This document shows positions 34,731 through 43,766 of a stretch of 64,000 nt of DNA, one piece after another. A model generated the notes under the pieces. It was given only the letters and a program-made list of their open reading frames with translations, did not search any database and was not told the origin of the DNA. This DNA is from Pseudomonadales bacterium (GTDB taxonomy: Bacteria > Pseudomonadota > Gammaproteobacteria > Pseudomonadales > Azotimanducaceae). The stretch spans positions 1-64,000 of the forward strand of contig JAJEIQ010000049.1 in assembly GCA_022827905.1 (NCBI GenBank), given 5' to 3'. The position numbers and the translations under genes are program-made. Each line of letters begins with the position of its first letter. The stretch's first letter is position 1.

Positions 34731-37666
34731 GTCGTCCTTCTTCGCCTACGAAGGTCTCTGGTGTATCGGCAATCCGGAAAGTTCGAACAGCCGAGGAAGC
34801 GTCCAAACTTACCCATTTTGATGATCAGCCAACCCTCGCAATTGGGACAGGCTTCAATGGTTCCACCACAGTCGCGGCAGTGGAAAGCTTGGCCGTGCCT
34901 GACAAGAAGACCTTTGCCACAGTGAGGGCAAGCCTGCGTAGTGTGCTGGCAGAGCGGAAAGTTTGAACAGCCGTAGAAGACACTTTTGTTGTTGGAGTTT
35001 TCCCGGCGCTTCAACCGCCCGCTGGTGCATTTCGGACAAGGTACGTCGGCTACCGGTGGGTGGCCGAACACCTTGACATCGTATTCATCGTTGATCAATT
35101 CGGTAACGAATTCCGACGGAGGGCCACCGTCGGCAAGTAGGAAGGCCTGCCGTTTTGCCCTAGTGACGGCGACATAGAGCAGGCGCCGCTCCTCGGCGTT
35201 CGGGTGGGCTTCGGGTGCTGCCAGCACCAGATCGAACAGTGGATCGTCGGCTATCTCGGCGGGAAACCCGTACTTTCCCGAACATAGACCTAGGACCACC
35301 GCATAGTCGGCCTCAAGGCCCTTTGAGCCGTGTATGGTCTTCCAAGTGAAGTGAAGACCCGGATACTGCTTCGGTAGCTCGCCAAGATTGGGGGGCTTTA
35401 GATGCCGGTAGCGGCCCAACAGAAGCGTGTGCGATGGCTCATCGTATTGGCGAGCATCTTCCGCGATTCGATCGAGTGCCTCCTTCAGAACCGAGGAGTC
35501 CTGTTCGCCGGGGAGCCCGACGAACACCGCTGGCCTGTCCGCTTTCCGCGTTGTGCGGACTGACTTGCGAATTTGCGCCGGGTTGCGTAACACGAAGTCG
35601 GTGGCGACCGAAGCAATGCGGTCGGCGCAACGGAATGTGGTTGCGAGGTCCATGCGTTCGAAGGCACCAAAATGGTCTCCGAACTCCCGCATGACCGCGA
35701 TATCGGAGCCGCCGAACCGGTAAATCGCTTGCCAGTCGTCACCGACCGCAAATAGCTGAGCCCCCGGTGAACGGTCGAGCAGTGCCTTCAGCAGCCGTGC
35801 GCGGGACAGTGAAATATCTTGGAACTCGTCGACTAGGATGTATCTGAACGGGCTGCGGTATCGTCCTTCCTCCACGAGATCGGTTGCCCGATTGATCATG
35901 TCATGGAAGTCGATGGCCCCTGAGCGCCCAAGTGCTTTCTGATAGCGCTCGAAAATCGGCTGAAACACCGCGAGAAACGCCCGCGCCCGTGTCCGGTCTC
36001 GGTGAGCGCCGGCGCGTTCGGCGATGTCGGCAAAAGACAGCCGACTGCCCTTGAAGTGCTGTAGGAAAGTTGCCACCAGCTGTGTGAACGGGTTTATCCG
36101 CCCCTGTTGTTCGAGAGTGGAGAACACTTCCTTGCGGGGGATGGGCGAAAGAGTCACGCCGTGGGCTGAAAGCTTCTCCTCCAAGTTTCGGAGTAGCCTG
36201 CCGTCCACTTGCTCGTAACTGAAGGTTTCGATCAGGATGGTGCCGTGTTCGGCGTGGACGCTGCGTTTCCAGGCCATTTCCTCTAGATATCGCTCCCGAT
36301 GGATGAATTTCGCAGTGTTTCCCTCGGCGTCGATCCCGAAGTGCTCAATGTAGATGCCGTGTTCCGGAAGTTTGAAATCCGGTTTGTACTGGCGCTTCTG
36401 CGAGGTTGCCAAATCGTGCTCATAAGGGGCTTCATAGTTGTAGGCGATCCCATTGAGGTAGAGGAAGTTCGCGATCTCGCATTCCTCGAAGCTGCGGACG
36501 GTTTCGCCTTTCAGCGAGCGGATGTCGTATTTGCGGATGTACTCGAAGTACTCGCCCCAGTTTTTGAACTCGTGTCTGCTTTTGTATGGTGCAAAACCCT
36601 CCTGGAACCACCTGCGCATCGTGGCGGAGAGCTTAGTGTCGGCGAGTAGATCATCCACGATTTTCTTGAGCAGTCCGAACAACGTTTGGTCGTTCTCCGC
36701 CGTCTCGTCGAGAGTTGGGCGCTTCCCTTCGGCTTCGCCGATGATCGCTAAGCCAAGGCTGTGGAAGGTGCGCACTGTCACATTTCGTGCGACTGCAGCT
36801 CCGAGACGCCTTTCCATCCGCTCTTGCATCTCGTTCTGGGCATCGCGTGCGAAGGCCAGCAGCAGCAACTCGGACGGACGACGGTACTGCTTATGGATGA
36901 GCCATCCTGCCTTGGCCACGATGACCGAGGTTTTGCCACTACCAGCCGCAGCAACCACGAGGTTGCGGCACTCATCGACTACGACTGCACGACGTTGCTC
37001 TTCCGTTAGCGGGCGGGCCTCGATTCGGTCAAAAAGACCGCGCGAGAGGGCCAGTTCTTTGACGATGAATGCATTGTTGGCCCTCTCGCGAACGTTGTCT
37101 GGTGCTTCCAGAAACTTGAGAATGTCCCGCAGCAACTGAACCTCCGGGGCATTCGCAAGTGCTTCCGGCCACGGTGCCGTGAACCCGTTTGCAACAGACT
37201 GCGCCTTGGCCTGAAGGTTGTGAAACACGTCGGCCCTGAGGTACTTCACCGGATTAGCGAGCTCGTTCACGTGACCGTGGATTTGTCGGAGTTCGCCGTT
37301 TCGCGACCGAAGAGTTTGGCGCCACCATGCGCATCTTGCCGCTTCGAGCGCACTGACTAGGACGCTTGCAGCCCTTGGGAGCAAGCCCGAAACACTTTCA
37401 CGGCCTGCGGTATGGTGGATCCTAATGCTGGAATAGAGACGGCCATCCACTGCGTGGACCGTTTCCACATCGCCTAGGGGTATCTGGGTGTAACCTGAGT
37501 CGAACAGTAGCCGTACGGCTTCGGCATTGACGGATGCCGCCTTGGCATGACGTGGATGCAGGATTGGGAAAAGGAATTTCGCAAGGCCGGTTCGTTTGAC
37601 TTCAAACAGGAAGTCGGTTGCCAAGTCGGAATGATTCTTGGTTCGTCCGGTGCGTGGCGACGTCAT
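34727..37666 (-). CDS. UvrD/Rep-family DNA helicase (HelD/helicase IV-like) with C-terminal zinc ribbons
   Basis: A 979-residue superfamily 1 helicase. The first 200 residues resemble the helicase IV N-terminal region. The Q motif and Walker A (VVAAAGSGKTS) lie at about 220-247, motif II is ILVDEFQDIS, motif III is AVGDDWQAIYRF, motif V contains TIHGSKGLEADYAVVLGL, and motif VI is RRLLYVAVTRAK. An inserted restriction-nuclease-like segment (YKPDFKLPEHGIYIEHFG) is typical of this branch. From about residue 875 three CPxC-type zinc ribbons resemble topoisomerase I C-terminal fingers (CPKC, CPHC, CPNC). It probably acts in repair or in defence against foreign DNA. Confidence 0.88.
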   Translation of the reverse strand: MTSPRTGRTKNHSDLATDFLFEVKRTGLAKFLFPILHPRHAKAASVNAEAVRLLFDSGYTQIPLGDVETVHAVDGRLYSSIRIHHTAGRESVSGLLPRAASVLVSALEAARCAWWRQTLRSRNGELRQIHGHVNELANPVKYLRADVFHNLQAKAQSVANGFTAPWPEALANAPEVQLLRDILKFLEAPDNVRERANNAFIVKELALSRGLFDRIEARPLTEEQRRAVVVDECRNLVVAAAGSGKTSVIVAKAGWLIHKQYRRPSELLLLAFARDAQNEMQERMERRLGAAVARNVTVRTFHSLGLAIIGEAEGKRPTLDETAENDQTLFGLLKKIVDDLLADTKLSATMRRWFQEGFAPYKSRHEFKNWGEYFEYIRKYDIRSLKGETVRSFEECEIANFLYLNGIAYNYEAPYEHDLATSQKRQYKPDFKLPEHGIYIEHFGIDAEGNTAKFIHRERYLEEMAWKRSVHAEHGTILIETFSYEQVDGRLLRNLEEKLSAHGVTLSPIPRKEVFSTLEQQGRINPFTQLVATFLQHFKGSRLSFADIAERAGAHRDRTRARAFLAVFQPIFERYQKALGRSGAIDFHDMINRATDLVEEGRYRSPFRYILVDEFQDISLSRARLLKALLDRSPGAQLFAVGDDWQAIYRFGGSDIAVMREFGDHFGAFERMDLATTFRCADRIASVATDFVLRNPAQIRKSVRTTRKADRPAVFVGLPGEQDSSVLKEALDRIAEDARQYDEPSHTLLLGRYRHLKPPNLGELPKQYPGLHFTWKTIHGSKGLEADYAVVLGLCSGKYGFPAEIADDPLFDLVLAAPEAHPNAEERRLLYVAVTRAKRQAFLLADGGPPSEFVTELINDEYDVKVFGHPPVADVPCPKCTSGRLKRRENSNNKSVFYGCSNFPLCQHTTQACPHCGKGLLVRHGQAFHCRDCGGTIEACPNCEGWLIIKMGKFGRFLGCSNFPDCRYTRDLRRRRRTT

Positions 37667-37857
37667 TGAGGGCCCCCCTCAATTTTGACCGAAACCGAAG
37701 GTGCTCAACGATTGACCTAGTTCCATGTACCCGATTGGTGCGAAGTGAGTTCGCGACCTATGCATCCAGGCGGTTGTCTTCATCTTCCCAAGACGGGTCG
37801 TTCGGCGCGGCATTGTACCGGTCGGCAAGTGCCGACTCAGGATCTCACTCCACCAGT
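37667..37857. other. Intergenic region between the helicase and LLM genes
   Basis: 190 bp upstream of the helicase. In one minus-strand frame about 28 codons (ALADRYNAAPNDPSWEDE, then a stop) have the look of a gene tail, perhaps a lost antitoxin, but no start is present. I see nothing else. Confidence 0.25.
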
Positions 37858-38892
37858 TCACCCCACCAGCTCCGGCAGGATCGTTTCGTTGAAAAGTGCG
37901 TCCTGCACATCGAAGTGCAGCATCTCCACGCCCAGTGCGCGGTAGGCTTCCAATCGCTCGTACACGGTGTCGGGGCTGCCGATGAGCCTGGCCGCGTAGC
38001 CTTCGTTGGTGTCGAGCAAACTCAGGTCCTCATCGGAGGCCCACATGCCCTCTGCGCCATCGGTGGCGGCGCGGCGGCGCTCGGCCAGGCTGCGGTCGAT
38101 CGCCCCAATGCGCGCTTGAATCTCAGTCCAGGCTTCGGCGTCGGTGCGGCGTACCAGCGGGGCGGCGTAGAGCGCGAACCGGACCCGGCATCCTGTTGAT
38201 CGGCAGGCCTGTCGGACCCGTTCGATGATGCCCTCGATCCGTTCCAGCGAGCCGCCGTTCAGAAACATCCAGTCGGAATGTGCGGCCGCCAACGCCACCG
38301 CGTCGTTCGACTGTCCACCTTGGAAGACCGTCAGCGGCGCGGTTGGGCGGGGCTCCAGCTCAAGGTCGCTGGCGCGGTAGAAGCGCCCCTCGTAGGAGAA
38401 CCGGGGCGATGCCCAGGCCCCGCGCAGCAGGTCGATGAATTCGGCGGAGCGGGCATAGCGCTCATCGTGGTCAAGAAAGTCGATGCCGTACATGTCGAAT
38501 TCGCGCTTGTTCCAGCCGCTCGTGACGTTGATGTCCCAGCGGCCGCCGCTGATCCAGTCCAGGGTCGCCCCCCACTTGGCGATTGCCCCTGGATGGAAGA
38601 AGCCGGGATGAACGGCGGTGACCAGCCGGATGCGTTCGGTTTGGGCTGCGAACAGCGCCGTCATCGCGAGGCAGTCGAGGGATGAGCCTTCAATCTCCAA
38701 GCCGCTGCCCCACCAGCGTTGCGCGATGAGCAGGTGCGACAAGCCGAGCCCTTCGATGCGCGCCAGCATGGGCAGTACGGTGGAGTCGAGGGCGCGTCCG
38801 TCCGGAAACCCGCGGCGCCGATTCGCGGAGGCGACCTGTGAGCCGGTGAAAACCGTCGGCGCCCAAGTGCAGGTCAGCATTTTGCCAGGCAT
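37858..38892 (-). CDS. LLM-class flavin-dependent oxidoreductase
   Basis: A 344-residue luciferase-like FMN/F420 enzyme with the TIM-barrel landmarks GLSHLLIAQRWWGSG, AAQTERIRLVTAVHPG, ISGGRWDINVTSGWNKREFDMYG and YEGRFYRASDLELEP. It belongs to the alkanesulfonate-monooxygenase-like branch, and the substrate is unknown. ATG 38892 is chosen because GGGGGA lies 7 nt upstream. The frame extending further is antisense to the divergent regulatory region. It shares that region with the binding-protein genes. Confidence 0.88.
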   Translation of the reverse strand: MPGKMLTCTWAPTVFTGSQVASANRRRGFPDGRALDSTVLPMLARIEGLGLSHLLIAQRWWGSGLEIEGSSLDCLAMTALFAAQTERIRLVTAVHPGFFHPGAIAKWGATLDWISGGRWDINVTSGWNKREFDMYGIDFLDHDERYARSAEFIDLLRGAWASPRFSYEGRFYRASDLELEPRPTAPLTVFQGGQSNDAVALAAAHSDWMFLNGGSLERIEGIIERVRQACRSTGCRVRFALYAAPLVRRTDAEAWTEIQARIGAIDRSLAERRRAATDGAEGMWASDEDLSLLDTNEGYAARLIGSPDTVYERLEAYRALGVEMLHFDVQDALFNETILPELVG

Positions 38893-38920
38893 TGGCGGTC
38901 CCCCTATAACGAGGCGATGC

Positions 38921-38950
38921 CTTTCATGGACCGCATATGATCCATGAAAG
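38921..38950. promoter_or_regulatory. Perfect inverted repeat in a divergent promoter region
   Basis: CTTTCATGGA (38921-38930) and TCCATGAAAG (38941-38950) are exact complements around a 10-bp centre. They sit between the divergent LLM and binding-protein genes, 29 and 38 bp from the starts. This is the expected form of an operator for a shared regulator, which is not encoded nearby. Confidence 0.55.
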
Positions 38951-38987
38951 TAGAATGCTGTCGAGTCAAATCGGGAGACGAAGGTTG

Positions 38988-40181
38988 ATGAAGGCGCTGA
39001 AAGGGCTGCTGCTGGTTTGGTCGCTGGCGTTGACCGGCTGCACGGGCGGCGATGACCTACGGGATGCCGGCTCGGCCGCACCCGAAGTGCGTGGCGTCAC
39101 CGACACCGAGATTGTTCTGGGCAGCTATACGGATCTATCCGGCCCCGTGGCCATTTGGGGGGTCGGTGGCACCAATGGCGCGCGCATGCGCTTCGATGAG
39201 GCGAACGCCGAAGGGGGCGTGCATGGGCGGTTGATCCGCTTTGTGGTGGAGGACACCAACTACCAGTTGCCGAAGGCGATCCAGGCCGCCAACAAGCTCA
39301 TCAATCGGGACGACATCTTCGCCATGCTGCTGGCGGTGGGCACGCCGATGAACAATGCCATCATGCCGCAGCAGTTCGAGGTGGGGGTGCCGAACCTTTT
39401 CCCCATCAGCGGTGGGCGGCAGATGGTGGAGCCGTTCCATCCCATGAAGTTCGCCCAGCGTGGCATCTACTACGATGAGGTCCGCGCCGCAGTGCGCCAC
39501 TTCGTTGAGAATGAAGGCAAGCAAAACGTCTGCATCATCCACCATGAATCCGACTACGGCCAGGAAATCGTAGACGCCGTCGAAGACCAGTTGGCGGCCA
39601 TGGGCATGGCAGTGGCCGCCCGCACGGCCCACAAGCCGACGGAAAGCGAGTTCACGGCCGCCGTGCTGCGGCTGCGGGAGGCCGAGTGCGACATGGTGGC
39701 CATGGCCACCGTGCATCGGGACACCATTCTCGTTCTCGACACCGCCCGCAAGATGGGTTGGGAGGACGTCGCTTGGGTGGGCAACAACGCAGCCTACGGC
39801 CAAGTCATTGCCGATCACGAAAGCGGCCAAGGCTACTACGCCTTCACACACATGGCGAAGATCTACCCGGACGAGGAAAAATCGCCCGCCGTGCAGGCTT
39901 GGTGGGACCACTATGTGGCTCTCTACGGCGACGAGCCTGGCATAGCGGCCATGGAAGGCTACCGCGCGGCCGACCTGACGTTGCTGGCGTTGGAGAACGC
40001 CGGGCGCGACCTGACGGTCGATGCGCTGCTCAAGAGCGTGGAGGCCATCACGGACTACACCGACATCTTCGGCTACCGGGTGTCCTTCTCCCCGGAAAAG
40101 CACGGCGGTGTGCGGGAAAGCGTGCTGTCGCAGGTTCAGGACGGTCGGTACGTGGTGCTGGCGGAGGCGGTGAGTTACTGA
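38988..40181 (+). CDS. Branched-chain-type ABC substrate-binding lipoprotein, copy 1
   Basis: A 397-residue Leu/Ile/Val-binding-protein-like (Peripla_BP_6) receptor. The signal peptide ends in the lipobox LALTGC, so it is a lipoprotein. Family landmarks are IVLGSYTDLSGPVAIWG, GGVHGRLIRFVVEDTNYQLPKAIQAANKLI and PNLFPISGGRQM. ATG 38988 follows GGGAGACGAAGG. No permease or ATPase lies beside it. It is followed by a near-identical paralog. Confidence 0.9.
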   Translation: MKALKGLLLVWSLALTGCTGGDDLRDAGSAAPEVRGVTDTEIVLGSYTDLSGPVAIWGVGGTNGARMRFDEANAEGGVHGRLIRFVVEDTNYQLPKAIQAANKLINRDDIFAMLLAVGTPMNNAIMPQQFEVGVPNLFPISGGRQMVEPFHPMKFAQRGIYYDEVRAAVRHFVENEGKQNVCIIHHESDYGQEIVDAVEDQLAAMGMAVAARTAHKPTESEFTAAVLRLREAECDMVAMATVHRDTILVLDTARKMGWEDVAWVGNNAAYGQVIADHESGQGYYAFTHMAKIYPDEEKSPAVQAWWDHYVALYGDEPGIAAMEGYRAADLTLLALENAGRDLTVDALLKSVEAITDYTDIFGYRVSFSPEKHGGVRESVLSQVQDGRYVVLAEAVSY

Positions 40182-40234
40182 GCGCCTTTGCTGTTGGTCC
40201 ACGCATCAGTGTCCTGTCCCGCAAAGAAGTGTGA

Positions 40235-41434
40235 ATGTTCGTGCAGGGCCTGAAGGGACTCATACTGGGTTCGCTGCTGGGGTTGACGGGCTGCACGGGC
40301 GGCGATGACGCCGGAAGGCCCGGCTTGGCTGCTGCCGAAGTTCGCGGCGTCACAGACACCGAGATCGTGCTAGGAAGCTACACGGATCTGTCCGGTTCCA
40401 CCGCCCTGTGGGGAGTGGGCGCCACCAATGGCGCGCGCATGCGCTTCGATCAGGCGAACGCTGAAGGGGGCGTGCATGGGCGGCTGATCCGCTTTGTGGT
40501 GGAGGACACCGCATACCAACTGCCGAAGGCCATCCAGGCTGCAAATAAGCTCATCAATCGGGACAACATCTTCGCCATGGTATTGGCCGTCGGCACGCCC
40601 ATGAACAATGCCATCATGCCGCAGCAGTTTGAGGCGGGGGTGCCGAACCTCTTTCCCATCAGCGGCGGGAGGCAGATGTTGGAGCCGTTCCACCCGATGA
40701 AGTTCACCCAGCGCGGCATCTACTACAACGAGGTTCGCGCCGCAGTGCGCCACTTCGTTGAAAACGAAGGTAAGCAAAGGGTCTGCGTCATTCACCACGA
40801 TTCCGACTATGGCCAGGAAATCGTTGAAGCCGCCGAGGATCAGTTGGGGGCCATGGGCCTGCGAGTCATTGCCCGCACGGCCCACAAACCCGCCGAGAGC
40901 GAGTTCACCGCCGCGGTGCTACGGCTGCGGGAGGCCAATTGCGACATGGTGGCCATGGCCACCGTGCATCGGGACACCATTCTCGTTCTCGACACCGCCC
41001 GCAAGATGGGCTGGAAGGGTGTCGCTTGGGTGGGCAACAACGCGGCCTATGGCCAAGTCATTGCCGATCATGAAAGCGGTGAGGACTACTATGCCTTCAC
41101 GCACATGGCCAAGATCTACCCGGATGATGACAAGTCGCCTGCCGTGCAGGCGTGGTGGGATCGGTACTTGAAACTCTACGGCAATGAGCCCGGCTTGGCG
41201 GCCATGGAAGGCTACCGCGCCGCCGACCTGACGTTGCTGGCGTTGGAGAACGCCGGGCGCGACCTGACGGTCGATGCGTTGCTCAAGAGCGTGGAGGCCA
41301 TTACGGACTACACGGACATCTTTGGCTACCGGGTGTCCTTCTCCCCGGAAAAGCACGGTGGGGTTCGCGAGAGCGTGCTGTCGCAGGTTCGGAACGGCCG
41401 GTACGTGGTGCTGGCGGAGGCGGTGAGCCATTGA
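40235..41434 (+). CDS. Branched-chain-type ABC substrate-binding lipoprotein, copy 2
   Basis: A 399-residue paralog of the preceding gene, most residues identical by eye, with the same lipobox (LGLTGC) and ligand-site segments. DNA of the last 250 bp differs from copy 1 at only scattered positions, which indicates recent duplication or gene conversion. Differences cluster near the N-terminus and in LGAMGLRVIAR, the possible place for altered specificity. It too lacks cognate permeases. Confidence 0.9.
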   Translation: MFVQGLKGLILGSLLGLTGCTGGDDAGRPGLAAAEVRGVTDTEIVLGSYTDLSGSTALWGVGATNGARMRFDQANAEGGVHGRLIRFVVEDTAYQLPKAIQAANKLINRDNIFAMVLAVGTPMNNAIMPQQFEAGVPNLFPISGGRQMLEPFHPMKFTQRGIYYNEVRAAVRHFVENEGKQRVCVIHHDSDYGQEIVEAAEDQLGAMGLRVIARTAHKPAESEFTAAVLRLREANCDMVAMATVHRDTILVLDTARKMGWKGVAWVGNNAAYGQVIADHESGEDYYAFTHMAKIYPDDDKSPAVQAWWDRYLKLYGNEPGLAAMEGYRAADLTLLALENAGRDLTVDALLKSVEAITDYTDIFGYRVSFSPEKHGGVRESVLSQVRNGRYVVLAEAVSH

Positions 41435-41498
41435 GTTGGCGCGTGGGCGGGACGCTTCGGTTACACTTGGCCCTGATCCGTTGGATGGGAGGTGATGC

Positions 41499-42551
41499 GT
41501 GAACGAGCCCAACAAAAGCCGCCGGACGTTTCTGCAGCACTTGGCAATGGCGGGCATCGCCAGCCAGACGCTGCTGCGCACCGGCAGCGTGAAGGCCGCT
41601 GCTGCGGAGGCGCAGGGCCAAGTGGAAGGGGGCCTCGGTTGGCCGGACATGGCCTACCAAACCTTGGGGCGCACCGGGTTTGAGGGCAGCCGGCTGGTGT
41701 TCGGCTGCGGCGCATCGCTGGGCCGCCGGCCCAGGGACCGGCTGCTTGGCGCGGCCTTGGAGGCGGGAGTCAATGTCTTCGATGTCGGCACCGGGCGCTA
41801 TTACGGCGATGCCGAGCGCAACATGGCGAATTTCCTCGCCAAGGCGCGGGACGACATTTTCCTGATCTCCAAGTCCATCGTTTACCTCGACGAGGAGGTT
41901 GGCCCCGGCGACTCGATCACGCCCGCTCTTGCCAAGCAGGGCGCCAAAGTGTGGCTGGAAGTCCTTGAGGAGAGCCTGCGCGATCTCAACGTGGACATGA
42001 TCGACGCCTACTACCAGATGGGCGCCAACAACACCGACTTGGTCGGCAGCGAAGAGATGCGCATGGCCTTTGAGCAGGCGCGGGATGCGGGCAAGGTCCG
42101 CTTTTGGGGTCTTTCGACCCACCAGAACGCCCAGGCGGTGCTGGAAAAGGCCATCGAGACCGGCTGGTACGACTTGGCAATGATCGCCATCACGCCAGCC
42201 GGCTGGTACGACTGGGACGGCAAGAGCATCCTGTCCGGCTCGCCCCCGATGACCGGGCTTGCGCCGTTGCTTGGGCGGGCGCGGGAGGCGGGCATCGGGC
42301 TGATCGGCATGAAGGCGGCGCGCTACCTCGCGGGGCGCAACTTCCTGGGCTGGGGGGATGAAGACGCCTTTGACGGCCACTATGATGAGCGGTTTCTGGC
42401 GGCCAAGCTGACCGCCTTCCAACGCAGCTACGCCTATGTGCTGGAGCACGGCCTCGATGCGGTGAACGCGGACATCCAGAATTTCCTGCATCTACAGGAG
42501 AACTTCACCGCGGCCGCCACTTCGCGCCAGTACTTCGCCAGCACCGCCTGA
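41499..42551 (+). CDS. Aldo/keto reductase with Tat signal
   Basis: A 350-residue aldo/keto reductase barrel preceded by a twin-arginine signal (SRRTFLQHLAMAG, residues 7-19). It is thus exported folded with its nucleotide cofactor, which is unusual for NADPH enzymes but known in this subfamily. Landmarks are YQTLGRTGFEGSRLVFG, GVNVFDVGTGRYYGDAE and SLRDLNVDMIDAYY. GTG 41499 has GGGAGGTGAT directly upstream. The final domain (AKLTAFQRSYAYVLEHGLDAV) fits the FeS-less branch of these proteins. Confidence 0.87.
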   Translation: MNEPNKSRRTFLQHLAMAGIASQTLLRTGSVKAAAAEAQGQVEGGLGWPDMAYQTLGRTGFEGSRLVFGCGASLGRRPRDRLLGAALEAGVNVFDVGTGRYYGDAERNMANFLAKARDDIFLISKSIVYLDEEVGPGDSITPALAKQGAKVWLEVLEESLRDLNVDMIDAYYQMGANNTDLVGSEEMRMAFEQARDAGKVRFWGLSTHQNAQAVLEKAIETGWYDLAMIAITPAGWYDWDGKSILSGSPPMTGLAPLLGRAREAGIGLIGMKAARYLAGRNFLGWGDEDAFDGHYDERFLAAKLTAFQRSYAYVLEHGLDAVNADIQNFLHLQENFTAAATSRQYFASTA

Positions 42552-42554
42552 CGC

Positions 42555-43766
42555 TTGCGCGCGCTTTACTACCAGTGCAGCGCCGGCATCAGCGGCGATA
42601 TGCACCTTGGCGCGATGGTGGACTTGGGTGTGCCGGAGGCGACGTTGCGCGAGGGCTTGGCGAGGCTGCCCTGCGCGGCGGAGTTCAGGGTTGAGTTTGA
42701 GCGGGCCAGCAAGCAGGGCATTGTCGGCACTCGGGCGCGCGTTAAGGACCTTGGCAACCCAAGTGGTGGCCACCGCCCGCACCGGCGCTACAGCGACATC
42801 GTTGGATTGATCAAGGACGCTCGGCTGGCGCCGGGCGTCGAGGCCAAGGCGTTGGCCGTCTTTGAACGCATCGCCGTGGCGGAGGCCAAGATTCACGACA
42901 TACCCGTGGATCGGGTCCACTTCCACGAGGTGGGCGCAGTGGACTCCATTGTTGATGTGGTCGGCGCGGCGATCTGCCTCGACGCCCTTGGGGTGGAGCG
43001 GGTGTTTTGTGACCGAGTCGAAGTGGGCAGCGGCTTCGTCGATTGCGCCCATGGCCGCTTGCCGGTGCCCGCGCCGGCGACTCAGGAAATCCTCGCGGGC
43101 GTGCCCTGCTCCTACGGCGGGGTTCAAGGCGAGGCGACCACACCCACCGGTGCAGCCATCTTGAAGATGGCGGTTGATTCCTTTGCGCCGCCGCAAGGTT
43201 TTGCGCCTTCGGCGATCGGCTATGGCGTGGGCATGCGCGACTTCGACATTCCCAATGTGCTGCGGGCCGTGGTCGGCGAGTGTCAAGCGGAGGTGGCGGC
43301 CGGCGTGGCGCACCGCAAGATCGAGGCCAACATCGACGACATGAGCCCGGAGGCCTACGAACCCCTGATCGACCACCTGCTGGCGGCTGGGGCCAGCGAT
43401 GTTTACGTCACCCCCATCGTCATGAAGAAATCCCGTCCGGCGATCAGCCTGACGGTTCTGTGCGAAGCCGAACGGGTGGACGCGCTGGCGGACATGGTGC
43501 TCAATCGTTCCACCACCATCGGGCTGCGGGTGTTGCCCTTCGAGAAGCGCGTCCTCCCCCGCGAAGTCCAAACGGTGGAAACCCGCTTAGGCCCGGTGCG
43601 CGTCAAGGTGGTGACCCAGCCGGATGGCCAGCGTCGCTGGAAATCGGAATTCGAGGACGTGCGGCGCTTGGCCGACGCGGCTGGCCTCGACTACCTGCAA
43701 GCCAAGGCGGCGGTGGATCGGGACGTTGCCGAGGCCTTCTCTGATCAGCGCACGGCGACGCCGTGA
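42555..43766 (+). CDS. larC: Nickel-pincer cofactor biosynthesis protein LarC
   Basis: A 403-residue LarC (TIGR00299-type), the CTP-dependent cyclometallase that inserts nickel into the pincer nucleotide of lactate racemase-type enzymes. N-terminal YYQCSAGISGDM and VHFHEVGAVDSIVDVVG are diagnostic, and the C-terminal domain has IDDMSPEAYEPLIDHLLAAGASDVYVTPIVMKK. The start is TTG 42555, 3 bp after the reductase stop. LarB and LarE are not in the window and may lie elsewhere. Confidence 0.92.
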   Translation: MRALYYQCSAGISGDMHLGAMVDLGVPEATLREGLARLPCAAEFRVEFERASKQGIVGTRARVKDLGNPSGGHRPHRRYSDIVGLIKDARLAPGVEAKALAVFERIAVAEAKIHDIPVDRVHFHEVGAVDSIVDVVGAAICLDALGVERVFCDRVEVGSGFVDCAHGRLPVPAPATQEILAGVPCSYGGVQGEATTPTGAAILKMAVDSFAPPQGFAPSAIGYGVGMRDFDIPNVLRAVVGECQAEVAAGVAHRKIEANIDDMSPEAYEPLIDHLLAAGASDVYVTPIVMKKSRPAISLTVLCEAERVDALADMVLNRSTTIGLRVLPFEKRVLPREVQTVETRLGPVRVKVVTQPDGQRRWKSEFEDVRRLADAAGLDYLQAKAAVDRDVAEAFSDQRTATP

